Of a stretch of DNA of 64,000 bases, positions 23,350 through 34,014 are shown one piece after another; the stretch's first letter is position 1, and each line of letters opens with the position of its first letter. Source of the DNA: Hemerocallis citrina (taxonomy: Eukaryota > Streptophyta > Magnoliopsida > Asparagales > Asphodelaceae). Location of the stretch: positions 43,890,458-43,954,457 of the forward strand of contig CM030365.1 of NCBI GenBank assembly GCA_017893485.1. The letters are read 5' to 3'. The position numbers and the translations under genes are program-made. The notes under the pieces are model-generated. The model saw nothing but the letters and a program-made list of their open reading frames with translations. It had not been told where the DNA came from and did no database searches.

Positions 23350-24620
23350 GATGTAAACAATGAGTTGGGTGCTCAGCTCCTCTCCCGAGCATCACCAACA
23401 ATTCATCAACTCAAAATAATGAGTTCGATGCTCAGCTCCTCTCTCGAAATAACTAACAACTCATGAGCTGAAAAACAATAAGTTCTGAGTACAACTCATC
23501 CCTAGAGTTGCTCTCACCCCTTGCTAACTTAGAAACATCAAGTTCGAAGTCCAGCACATCCATAGTGCTTCTCCCACAACTCGCTAACTGAAAAACAACA
23601 AGTTTGGATTTCAGCTCATACCTAGAGCTGCTCCCATAACGTGCTAACTCGATAACAAGTTCGCAGTTCAGCTTATCCTTAGAGCTGCTGCCACAATTCA
23701 CTAACTCAAAAATAAAAAATTCTGAGTCCAACTCATCCCTGGATCTGCTCCCACAACTTTCTAACTCAAAAACAGTAAGTCTTGTCCCTAGAGCTGCTCC
23801 CACAACTCACTAACTCAAAAATAGCAAGTTCTGAGTCCAGCTCGTTCCTAGTGCTGCTCCCACAACTCGCTAACTTAAGAACAACAAGTTTGGAGTCCAA
23901 CTCGTCCCTAGAGCTGCTCCAACAACTCGCTAACTTAAAAATAACAATTTTACAGTTCAGCTTATCCCTAGAGCTACTCCTACAACTCGCTAACTCAAGA
24001 ATAACAAATTCAAAATCTAGCTCGTTCCTACAGCTGCTCCCACAACTAGCTTACTCAAAAATAAAATGTTTAGAGTCTAACTCGTCCCTAGAGCTGCTCC
24101 CGCAACTTGCTAACTCAAAAATATCAAGTTCGTAATCCAGATCATCCCTTGCACTGATCCCACAACTCGCTAACTCAAAAACAATAAGTTCGGAGTCCAG
24201 CTCATCCCTTAGAGCTGCCACCACAACTTGATAACTAAAAACATCAAGTTCTGAGTCCAGTTTATCCCTACCCCTTCTCCCATAATTTGCTAACTCAAAA
24301 ACATCATGTTCAGAGTACATCCCATCTTTAGAGCTACACCCATAACTCGCTAACTAAAAAACAACTAGTTTGGTGTCTAACTCATCCCTAGAGCTTCCCC
24401 CACAACTCGCTAATGTAAAAACAACAAGTTCAGAGTCCATCTCGTCCTTAGAGTTGCTCTGACAACTTTCTAACTCAAGGACAGCAAGTTCGAAGTCTCA
24501 TTATTCCCTAGAGTTGTTTCCACAACTTGCTAACTCAAAAACAACAAGTTTGGAGTTCAGCTTGTCCCTAGAGCCACTCTCACAACTCGCTAACTCAATC
24601 ACATTGAGTGTGAAGCTCGG
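23350..24620. repeat. Tandem array, about 60 bp unit, about 21 copies
   Basis: The unit is built around AACTCGCTAACTCAAAAAC, AACAAGTTCGGAGTCCAGCT and CATCCCTAGAGCTGCTCCCA, repeated every 60 bases or so with 10-25% variation by eye. It lies just after the Tat integrase, where Tat elements keep hypervariable tandem repeats. Because 60 is a multiple of three, both strands show spurious open frames (23453-23803, 23782-24135, 24051-24320) whose proteins are only 20-residue repeats. Confidence 0.92.
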
Positions 24621-24811
24621 CCCACTCCAACATCTTGTTGATTCTTTACAATAAATCCCAACACTAAGGAAGGAAACAATAAGACATAAACAAGTGCACA
24701 ATCTTTACTTCATATCAAATTTCTTGTACACATTTAGGAGCGAGAGTACATCAGGTGCTTAACATTGGGTGTCTTTGTTTCATACATATGACCACTCTAG
24801 TCACATCCAAA

Positions 24812-26625
24812 TTACCTACGACCATGGGGAAGAGGGATATTTTGATTAATCGATATGGCTTGCCCACGATGTCTCCTCAATATGGAAGTTCCCCTTCGGC
24901 CACTCTGGTTATCTGAAAGAGGTTCCAACCCAACTGATTGAGTCCAAACCTCACGATGGAGGAACGGTAACCCCTTCTCAATGGATGTTATGCTCGAATT
25001 CCCAGCAACACTGCTTTGAGCTTCTCTGGGGTTCCTTGGCACTGTCTGAAGCCCCGAGGACAGCACATGGAAATTCTTCCCTTGATTATACTCATTGCAA
25101 AGAGCAAAAGGTACTTTACGTCTATAGTCCTCTAAGTAACATCTTCAACTTGTAAATTTCCAAGTCCTTCTTGATAAGCAAATACTTGAGGCGAGCATCG
25201 TTGACCCAAATCTTCCACTAAACCACATGAGTGCGAATCAAGCAACCTAGAAGAGACTCAGCTGAGCAACTAGGATGAGTCCCCTTCAAGTGAGCGAACT
25301 CCAAGTCCTTTTCAAGAAGCAACTTCTTTAGACTAGCGTTTTTGATCAGCTGCTCCTCCAGAAAGATGTCAGCATACTGGGGATCCCCTCCAGTGTACAC
25401 AACAATCTGTCAATACAAATAATGAAGTTACGGTATAGGCAAGTACACAAACAATTTGCTTTGACTTTGATAAGTTCTTAGAAGATCCAACAAAATGCAT
25501 CAAAAATTTGCCCTCAAGGGTTTGACAAAAGATACATGTACAATAGTGGCCAGTATACTGTTCAAAAAAATTACAAAAAGAAAGTTTAGTGGTTCGAATG
25601 TTAAGATCAAGGGAGCACCACGGTGCCCATGTTGGGGGCCTTCAGAGGTTTGCCCGTCTCCAATACCCTCACGGGAGGCTTGAAGTGGTCTCCTCCCTAC
25701 CCTCCTTGGGCTAGCCCTCCTCCTTGATGCTCCATTTCCCTTCAGGAAACACAACTGCCTCACCCATCTTGAGGCCGAAGTGGTATCTCTCACCGCTAAA
25801 ACTGGTGACCTGCTCATCCACATCATTTAGGGCTTTGTTATATCACTAAACTTGTGCCGCAATGACCATGTCCATCGCTTCGGTTCGGACACTTTCCATC
25901 TCCTCGTTCTTTCCCTCCCAGTCTGCCTTCTCATTCAGCAGCACCTCCCGCTCAGTGTTGAGCAAGACCTCCAGCTACAGGAGCTGCATGGTCTGCTCCC
26001 TCTTTTTGAGAAACTTTGAGGGTCTCTTCGGCATCGAGGAGCTCCTTCTCGACTGCCTAACTCTCTCCTTCAGAGCTTCGTCTTATAGTCGAACTGCCTC
26101 TTCATATGAGTAGCCTAGAGAGAAGCCTGTAAGGAAAAACTCCAAACACTTAGAAAATTATGCAAGTAAACCTTAAAAATGACAAAGAAGCTAGCTACAT
26201 ACCAACTTGGGCTCGGAAGAAGTTGAGGCAACTGGAGCAGAAGGATTTGGAGGCCAATGTTTCCCGATCTTGTGGAGGGGATAGGTTGTTTACCACCTCG
26301 ACCACGACCCTTGCCTCAGTCATCGAATCCGCGATGGTCACCTTCTAGTGAGGTGCTAGGTCCTTGCCATCTCAGAGGCAAGGACCTCACGAGCCGCATT
26401 GGTGAAATCGGGAAGGGAGCTTGAACGACGTCGAAGGCAGTAAGAGCAGTGGGGGTCGGGGGTACACTTGTTGACCCTGTAAGAGAGTCGCCTAAAACCA
26501 CCATCACTTTCTTCAAGTGCTGGGAGGTGGAGGCAACACTGATATATTTTTTTGAACTTTCGTCTTGTCAATGGTCCTTTTACCTCGGAGCTCGACCCTC
26601 CGAGCGTTGATCTCATCTTGGCTGA
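24812..26625 (-). pseudogene. Antisense, intron-containing gene in the 3' part of the Tat element
   Basis: Read on the minus strand, opposite to gag-pol. A possible start ATG at 26625 (MISQDEINARRVEL) leads to a first coding stretch to about 26.2 kb. A helical, charged, probably coiled-coil part follows at about 26.1-25.7 kb, and a clean exon at 25408-25218 preceded by TTGACAG (acceptor): VVYTGGDPQYADIF, EEQLIKNASLKKLLLEKDLE, ending in a stop. Several stops and shifts occur. Extra antisense ORFs downstream of pol are reported for Tat-lineage elements, and this layout fits; the function is unknown. The joining of exons is my inference and was not tested. Confidence 0.5.
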
Positions 26626-26639
26626 TCATTTCTAAGAAA

Positions 26640-27130
26640 ATAGACAAGTTAAAAAGAAGTTAAATATTTACAAAGAGGCACGAACAAAGAACATACTACG
26701 GTCCATCGGGTGCATCTATGAACAGGGCTCATATCAAGTGTAGTATTACGGACTGTCATCGTGGAAGGAAACCAATTTAATATATAAGCCACATATGGGG
26801 AGCCAGAAAGAGGGATGGTAGAGAATGAGGATACACCATGCAAGAGGCATTTTCCTCATCTCTCTCTCATCCCTTCTTTCCCTTCAACACACGGACACAT
26901 AGAGACATCAGCAACAACAGCAAGAGGGGATTGGTCCAACAATAAGTACAGATTATAATAAACGAGATGTCTCTATTTGGGTTTCCAGATCTCCACTCCA
27001 GCCCTTTCTTTCTAATCACAGCCCAGTTAAGAAACATAGACGAAATACTTATAGACGACAGCCACAATGCAGACTCACAAACACTAGTACGTGTCTTTCA
27101 TGCATTCATGACCATAATCACTTTAAAAAT
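26640..27130. other. Unassigned stretch between the antisense gene and the CACTA gene
   Basis: No domain recognised. It could hold the promoter or first intron of the antisense gene, or the 3' end of the CACTA element. I see no CACTA-type terminus (CACTACAA) here. A CACTAGTA at about 27086 is too weak to use. Confidence 0.3.
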
Positions 27131-27149
27131 ACAAATTTAAATACTTACC

Positions 27150-28532
27150 GAGGGTGGGACTTGGGATTGCTGCCCTATTAAATTGGCCATTTGTTCTTGG
27201 AGGAGAGCAACTTGTGCCTTTAAGGAAGTCATCTCCTCGTCCCGATTGGCACTTGAACTAGATTCACTCCGTCCGAACAGCCGCGAGGGGATTGGTCCTA
27301 GGCCATACCACGGACACGTCCATGCCTCTCCTTTCCCCTAACATCGGTCAAGGCAACTCTCTGCCGGGTACGCCAATCTGGGCGTGCCGCCGTAGGGTCA
27401 GAATCTGAAGCAGAGGAGATTTCATCATACATTTTCCGAGCGTTAGTCTGTAAAAGGACATAACAATCAGAGTTAAAAGCAGATGAGATTTCGACTACTC
27501 ATTAGATATTAGTTCACAAATTACCAGAATCCGTGCTGCCTCAGGGTTCGCATACGTCCCATCCTTCGATTTGTGGGTGGCATCGAAAAAGTCAATATCG
27601 CCAAACTCCGTAGGACCCCCCAAATCTTCTGCCTATATATTAGTAAGATGAAATGGTTATAAACAAATAACTGTAAGTAAAAAATATTCAATACTATTGC
27701 GCCTACCAATTCTTCCCGAACCAGAGCGAAGCTCTGTGTACCAGCGGTGTGCAACACTAGCTGCTTTGACCGACTGGCAACTCCCACCTCTGCCCTTTTC
27801 TGTACATGCCACAATGAAGTTAGCAGAAAAATTCATTACAGTAGCCATACAACCACATACTCATTAGATTTTTGTGCGTTTAATGTAAATACCTGACCGA
27901 TCGCCGAACTCCAGTAGTGCACAAGAAATTGCCAATCTGAAGGCTCCACATTTTCTGGCACATTCATTGCATTCTCCTCCTCTGAAAGGTCTTTGTCCTA
28001 AAACTTCGCCTTCAAGTCATTCTTGTAGTCCCTCCACTTCTTGGAGAGTGACTTTTCAACCAAGGCGTAAGGGAGTCGGCGAACGAGAAGAATTGCTGCA
28101 AAATTTATTACCCATCACTAAAAATACATATTTCAATAATATATTTGCGCCGACCAATTACGTATTTTAGATGAGAAATACCTTGATTGTCGTAATAGCA
28201 GTGGCCTTTGTCGTGGTTGGCACCTTCGGCCAACTCTCGTATGACAAAGGAAGTATCCGGGGGTTCCTTGCTATAACCCCAATGAAGGAAGAAAATTTGC
28301 TGGCGTTATCGCCAACCGGTTGCCCGACACCGTTCACCTCTACCTCGATCCTTTCGTCATTCTGAAGCCTCCAAATATTCGTCATCTTAGTCCGCCCACG
28401 ATGTTTTTTGACAGTGGGCGGCGTGCTACCCTCACCCTCATCTGTTTGACTGCCACTATTATGTAGTGGCTGCTCATCCCCATGGCTCTCGTTGCCATCA
28501 TTTATATTTATCCTCTTTCCACACCTCGGCAT
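27150..28532 (-). pseudogene. CACTA (En/Spm)-type plant transposase-like gene, five visible exons
   Basis: Minus strand. Exon 1 from ATG 28532 (MPRCGKRININDG, charged N-terminus) to a GTATTT donor near 28182. Exon 2 (about 28.10-27.89 kb) has KKWRDYKNDLKAKF and EPSDWQFLV. Exon 3 (27801-27707) has KRAEVGVASRSKQ, HTAGTQSFALVREEL. Exon 4 (27632-27526) has FFDATHKSKDGTYANPEA. Exon 5 (27450-27156) has DWRTRQRVAL and, after a frame change, GPIPSRLFGR and a coiled-coil LKAQVALLQEQMANL. Exons 3-5 have good AG/GT borders. This is the domain layout of the plant transposase family linked to En/Spm elements (Pfam Transposase_24 type). A frame problem between exons 1 and 2, a TGA-type stop in exon 2 and a shift in exon 5 suggest decay. 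A GTAAGT donor ends exon 5, so further exons are missing or unrecognised. Confidence 0.72.
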
Positions 28533-28769
28533 GTTGTACCTGTCAAGGATTCAATAACTTCTTTAGAGATGCAAATTTAATTAATAACATGTTTATAATA
28601 ACTATCATAAAATTTGTACTTTAGTAGGATTAACAAACCAACATAATTATAAAAAAATTTAAAAAATGAGATTTGTAACAAATTAAATTACAATGATAGT
28701 TTGGTTCAAATTACACTAAGCATAGTTTAATGTAAATAACACCAACCAGTAGAAAATAGAAAGATAATT

Positions 28770-30535
28770 AAACCAGTGTATTAAATTGTTGTGCATATCC
28801 GGAGGATTTTGGCATACATAGCTATAGCATCCTCAGTTCACAGTGAACCCATTTTGGTTAAAAAAACATGCCAAGATGACAATCAGATGCATGAAATAAG
28901 CTTCATTAACAGTAAAAGAACATGAATATTCTAGCAGCATACTCAGTTTGGAAGTGAACCCATTTTTGGTTAAAAAATCATGCCAAAGATGGCAATCTGC
29001 AGGCTACTTTAACAGTACCTTAAAATGAAAATTTCCATTATCTGAGCTTATATGTTGCTCCACTAATTCTTTTGCCCAACTAAATCTAAAACCCAATTGT
29101 TGTGCATATCCGGAGGATTTTGGCGTACGTACCTATAGCATCCTCAGTTCACAGTGAACCCATTTAATATAAAAAACACATGCCAAGAAGACAATCAGAT
29201 GCATGAAATCAGCTTCATTAACAGTGAAAGAAGATGAGGCCTATGCTAGCAGCATACTTAGTTTGGAAGTGAACCCATTTTTGGTTAAAAATCATGCCAA
29301 AGAGGGCAATCAGGTTACTTTAACAGTATCTTAAAATGAAAATTTCCATTATCTGAGCTTATATGTTGCTCTACTAATTCTTGAGCCCAACTAAATCTAA
29401 AACCCAATTGTTGTGCATATCCGGAGGATTTTGGCATACAGCTATAACATCCTCAGTTCACAGTGAACCCATTTAATATCAAAAAAACATGCCAAGAAGG
29501 CAATCAGATGCATGAAATAAGCTTCATTAACAGTAAAAGAAGATGAAAATTCTAGCAGCATACTTAGTTTGGAAGTGAACCCATTTTTTGTTAAAAAATC
29601 ATGCCAAAGATGGCAAATAGGTTACTTTAACAGTATCTTGAAATGAAAATTTCCATTATCTGAGCATACATGTTGCTCTACTAATTCTTTAGCCCAACTA
29701 AATCTAAAACCCAATTGTTCAGCATATCCGGAGGATTTTGGCATACGTAGCTATAGCATCCTCAGTTCACAGTGAACCCATTTTGGTTAAAAAAACATGC
29801 CAAGATGACAATCAGATGCATGGAATAAGCTTCTTTAACAGTAAAAGAAGATGAAAATTCTAGCAGCATACTTAGTTTGGAAGTGAACCCATTTTTGGTT
29901 AAAAAATCATGCTAAAGAGGGCAAACAGGTTACTTTAACATTACCTTAAAATGAAAATTTCCATTATCTGAGCTTATATGTGGCTCTACTAATTCTTGAG
30001 CCCAACTAAATCTAAAACCCAATTGTTGTGCATATTCGGACCATTTTGGCATACATAGCTATAGCATCCTCAGTTCACAGTGAACCCATTTTGGTCAAAA
30101 AAACATGCCAAGATGGAAATCAGATGCATGAAATAAGCTTCATTAACAGTAAAAGAAGATGATAATTCTAGCAGCATACTTAGTTTGGAAGTGAACCCAT
30201 TTTTTGTTAAAAAATCATGCCAAAGATGGCGAACAGGTTACTTTAACAGTATCTTGAAATGAAAATTTCCATTATCTGAGCATATATGTTGCTATACTAA
30301 TTCTTTAGCCCAACTAAATCTAAAACCCAATTGTTGTGCATATCCAGACCATTTTGGCATACGTAGATATAGCATCCTCAGTTCACAGTGAACCCATTTT
30401 ATATCAAAAAAACATGCCAAGAAGACAATCAGATGCATGAAATCAGCTTCATTTAAAGTAAAAGAACATGAAAATTTCCAGTACCTAAGCATATATTTTT
30501 CTATTAATTCTTCATCCCAACTAAACCATTCATGT
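28770..30535. repeat. Dimeric tandem array of about 310 bp units, six copies
   Basis: The start motif TTGTTGTGCATATCCGGAGG recurs near 28788, 29098, 29409, 29717, 30025 and 30332. Each unit has two diverged half-units sharing GTGAACCCATTTT, TTAAAAAA, CATGCCAA and TTAACAGTA. One half carries TCAGTTCACA and AGATGCATGAAAT; the other carries TTAGTTTGGA and GGTTACTTTAACAG. It lies directly 5' of the CACTA-type gene. No coding potential. Confidence 0.92.
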
Positions 30536-30835
30536 TAAGAAAATCAAGATGCATTTATCAGAAAAAACATGCTAAGTTTCAAAAATAAGGGAAATCAAGA
30601 GATGATACCGAAGAGAGAGAGAGAGCGGGGCGACGAGCGCGGGGGGGAGGAGATAGAGAGAGAGCGGGGCGACACGGTCGTTTCAGATTGCCGATTCACC
30701 TCCAAATCGGGATAGGGAGGAGGGAAATCGAAAATGGCGAAGGGAAGAAGGGACGATGACGAAAGGTCGAAGGCTGTCGAAGAGGACGAAGCGGCGGAGG
30801 CAAACGCCGGAAATAGTATAACTTAATTTTCCATA
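30536..30835 (-). mobile_element. GC-rich 5' leader and subterminal sequence of the CACTA-type element
   Basis: Contains GA microsatellites (30614-30668) and a GC-rich patch unlike the AT-rich surroundings, in 5' leader position for the minus-strand gene. It ends with AAACGCCGGAAATAGT (about 30802-30818), similar to the GCCGG-containing subterminal repeats seen in many plant CACTA elements. No TAGTG terminus follows, so the element end seems cut off by element B. Confidence 0.45.
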
Positions 30836-32007
30836 TTTAGTAAACACAAACTTGTCACATTACAACTAAAGGGACTATCTTATTGATGTCGTATTGTGAT
30901 TGTGCACTTAGTCCTTAATGCAGTTATTTATGTTACATGACACTAATGCGCACTTGTTCGGAGTCTATGCATCCCATACTACATAGGTCCGAGGGCAAGC
31001 CCTTAATCGTTCTTCATCTTTATAGGGTTCAATCCCTCGTTATGACTTAATCTACTACTGTAATTACGGTAAGTATCCTAGATGCTTTCTGACCTACGAA
31101 CTCATGTCTAGGCACTCTGGAGGGACTCCCATTGCTGACATGACTCATCATGCAGACATCCTGTGGTAATTCAGCTCTCACCATAGACATGACACCACCC
31201 GTAGTCTTCCAACATCCCACGAGCGTCGCCACCGGGACGGTACTCTGGAGCAGTATCCTCACCCAGACTCATCATGGGAATTCCTGGGATACGCTCTCGC
31301 CGCTATCCAGGGCCCTCATACTCAATGTTTTTCTCTTACTCTCATCACATCTTCACTTTGTGCTAGTCCTTAGTTTAATAGAATCATGAATAAAAATCAA
31401 AGTTCTAGAGTTAGCTTCTCCGCTAAACCGGACTTATTCATTTGTACAAACGTGACCAACCTTGGTCTTTCATTTCAATAAATCATTTTATTTTCTTTCC
31501 AACTGCCGGGGGAGACTTAGCTACTCTTTCAATTCAATTCCAATTCACAATTTCCACATTGAGTACTTAAGACTCATAAAATTCATATTCATAACCAACA
31601 AATTTCTTTTTCATTAACATGATCTCTAATTCATTCATTAATCCATAATCATACATGAACTCATGCACTTTATCAATTAATAATTTCACATTTGAAATTC
31701 ACATCACTAATGAATACTCATACTTCATATTTTTCCACATTATTCTCAAGTGAGAATAAATTGCATTATGTCACACAACAAGGTTCTTTTTTGCCAAATC
31801 ATCTTCTAATACTTCATTTCACTTTATTCTTATAAACTATAATTTTTCGCAAGTGTATACTCTAGAACCATAGTTCTAATTATGTCTTTTATTCACAAAC
31901 CATAGTTTATCTCTTTCAAATAATGCCCAAATCATTTTTATAAAATCCCTTACATTTTTATGAGAATAACCATATTTTTTTCACAATTTTTGGACACCTA
32001 GAAACCC

Positions 32008-32106
32008 AAAAAAAATTATTTTTTCATACTTGCCGAGGGTAGGATTCGAACCCAGGCACACGGAGAACACAGCTAAGAGCACCCGCCGATAGGCCAAACT
32101 GTGCCA
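32008..32106 (-). ncRNA. tRNA-like Pol III module 1 in the LTR of element B
   Basis: Minus strand: an A-box-like TGGCACAGTTTGG (32106-32094), a perfect B box GGTTCGAATCC (32052-32042) 41 bases later, and a run of eight T (32015-32008) 26 bases further, which would serve as a Pol III terminator. Whether it folds fully as a tRNA or is transcribed is not known. I do not call a tRNA gene because acceptor-stem pairing and an anticodon arm are not clear. Confidence 0.45.
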
Positions 32107-32189
32107 GCGGTATAAGGAGGGCAAAAGAGTATTTATTACTCTCGGTCGGTATTTTATTTGTTTACACAAAATGTGAGAATATATATGCG

Positions 32190-32262
32190 GCGAAGGGGAA
32201 TCGAACCGTTCAGCACAGAGAACCCAACCGCACCGCAAGACCACTTGAGCTACGCGCTCAGT
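32190..32262 (-). ncRNA. tRNA-like Pol III module 2 in the LTR of element B
   Basis: Minus strand: GCGTAGCTCAAGTGGT (D-arm/A-box wording common in real tRNAs) followed by the B box GGTTCGATTCC (32207-32197), spacing about 32 bases. No T-run lies close downstream. It is head-to-tail with module 1, B boxes about 155 bases apart. Likely a tRNA-derived fragment captured by the LTR. Confidence 0.45.
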
Positions 32263-33920
32263 TGTCAAAAGTATAGTTTCAAATCCCTTTAACTTATGCT
32301 CTCTGTTATTTAGAACATTTCGATGTTCAACTAGCTTTTATTTCATTTTGCTCTCATCAAAATATACTGTATAACTCCAGATTAATTTTCCCTCACATGA
32401 TTCATATGTCAGTGTGAGCAAAATAATTTTTTGTAATAATAAAAACATATTTTCAAACAATTAATTCAAATTATACATTCTAACACTACTATTTTTCTCT
32501 TTTTGATGTTTCTTTGCCACATAGTGTTCTAATCTTTTTGACAATATATTTCACATTAATCTACTGATTTTAAGCATTTATCTACATACAACTCATATTT
32601 GAATTTATTCACCCCATATCAACACAAAGGGTCCATTTAACATATGAAATGGTAAAACTCAAACTACTAACTTTGTGTGTAGTTCTTTGATAGTAACAAA
32701 TGTGTTTTCATTAATCAATCTATGCTTCTAGTCAAATCATGTACATCACAATTTATAGAACCACTTATCAATTTGCATGTTCACACTCAATCATTCAAGA
32801 AAGTCATAATTAAGATGTGCTCTTTCTTAATCAATTTCATGCTTCAAATTTCTAATTAAACTAGCATGCAATTCTACTTTAAGAATAGGGAAATTTTTAC
32901 CCACAACTCAATTTTAATAAATAAAGCCACATACAAGTTATTCATAATCATTCCAATCAATTTATAAACTAACTTTCCCATTAAAAAAAGTATTCTTATT
33001 AATATTTTCCATGCATCATTTCTCAATATAATACTAGCATCATTTCTAATTAGAAATAAGGAAAATCAAACCCACCTTGTATGGAGAGAAAACAACACAA
33101 TAGCAACAAAGTTCTTGCAACGAGATGCACCTCCTCCTAGACGATGCGCGCACAAGCTCCACGAACACCAAACCCGAGCTCCTCTCCTTGGATAGCCGGC
33201 CCTTCTCTTTGGAAAAATGCAAGCACAAACTCCCTCACAACTCAATCTTTTTAACTCACAACTATTACTAGATAATGCTATTAGACTATAGATTTGGAAG
33301 GTAATATTAAGCACAAAATAACTAGCCATGGATGGGGGGTATTTATACTAAAAATTAACTAGAATGGAGGGCTAGGATTAGTTGGATAGTTGTAGGATGG
33401 AAGGCTAGGATGAGAGTAGGAGTTACAATAACTACCCACAACTAAATAACCACCACCATGATCACCATTTAAACTTTTCATTTCCCTCCAAAAGATAAGC
33501 ACAACTAGCCATAAAAGAGCATGCATTTTGCACGTGTACATGTAGTGCACGTGCATGCAACTAGTCCTAAAATTGTACATTAAATTTTGTATAAAAATAA
33601 AATAATCCTGTAAATTGTATTCTACATGACAAGTTGTGTAAAAATATAGTCAATGGGCTTTAGTTTATGGGCCAAAATAGTTATTTTAAAATAAAATAAA
33701 TAAATTACATTTTGGGCTTTAAGAAAAGGCTTTTAAAATAAGGCTTTCTATTTATTTAAAGAAAAGGCTTTTGTATAAAATAACTTGAGAACACATATCT
33801 GAATATTTATACACATCACAATAAAAATAATTATGAGATTTAATTCAACCAAAACATTGCACGTGCACACTACGTGCAAAATAAATAATTTTTCATTAAT
33901 TGAAAAATCAGGGTATTACA

Positions 33921-33934
33921 ACACTCCCTCCTTA
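33921..33934 (-). other. Polypurine tract of element B
   Basis: Minus strand TAAGGAGGGAGTGT directly before the LTR start. The same tract precedes the 3' LTR of element C (54461-54474). Confidence 0.8.
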
Positions 33935-34014
33935 GAATAGTTCCGTCCCCGGAACTACAGTCAAGAGTGAGAGAAACAGAAAATACAACACAACAACAAG
34001 AACAAAAGATACAA

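Larger units (their letters stand above)
14287..24715 (+). mobile_element. Tat-lineage Ty3/gypsy element, interrupted and truncated
   Basis: Plus-strand element in the order LTR, leader, gag, PR, RT, RNase H, start of a second RNase H, (interruption 18933-22967), integrase C-terminus, then a long 3' region with an array of 60 bp repeats and an antisense gene. A second RNase H after the first, a non-coding 3' region with tandem repeats and an antisense extra ORF are known traits of the Tat branch (Ogre, Retand and relatives). The RNase H remainder and the integrase core are absent, so deletion accompanied the insertions. I find no 3' LTR. The right limit is uncertain, and the antisense gene to about 26.6 kb probably also belongs to it. 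Confidence 0.8.
30853..33920 (-). repeat. 3' LTR of element B (left border tentative)
   Basis: Minus strand start TGTAATACCCTG at 33920, right after the polypurine tract. A second partial copy is at 36919-37459. TGTCACATT at 30853 would give an end in TGACA as in element D, but it is not confirmed by a second copy. Its inner part resembles the A-family LTR in layout (GCATCCCATACTACAT and TTCAATCCCTCGTTATGA near 31.0 kb). Two tRNA-like modules lie at 32.04-32.26 kb. The rest (32.3-33.9 kb) is AT-rich with no gene. Confidence 0.75.

Noticed and set aside
23453..24320. Long open frames on both strands in the 60 bp repeats
   Set aside because: They exist only because the unit length is close to a multiple of three. 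The proteins are 20-residue repeats, similar on both strands, with no known domain.
27086..27094. CACTAGTAC as the 3' terminus of the CACTA-type element
   Set aside because: Only the first five bases fit, there is no matching inverted end near 30.82 kb, and no 3 bp duplication can be shown.
32008..32262. Functional tRNA genes
   Set aside because: A and B boxes are present, but acceptor stem and anticodon arm do not fold clearly by eye. Kept only as tRNA-like modules.
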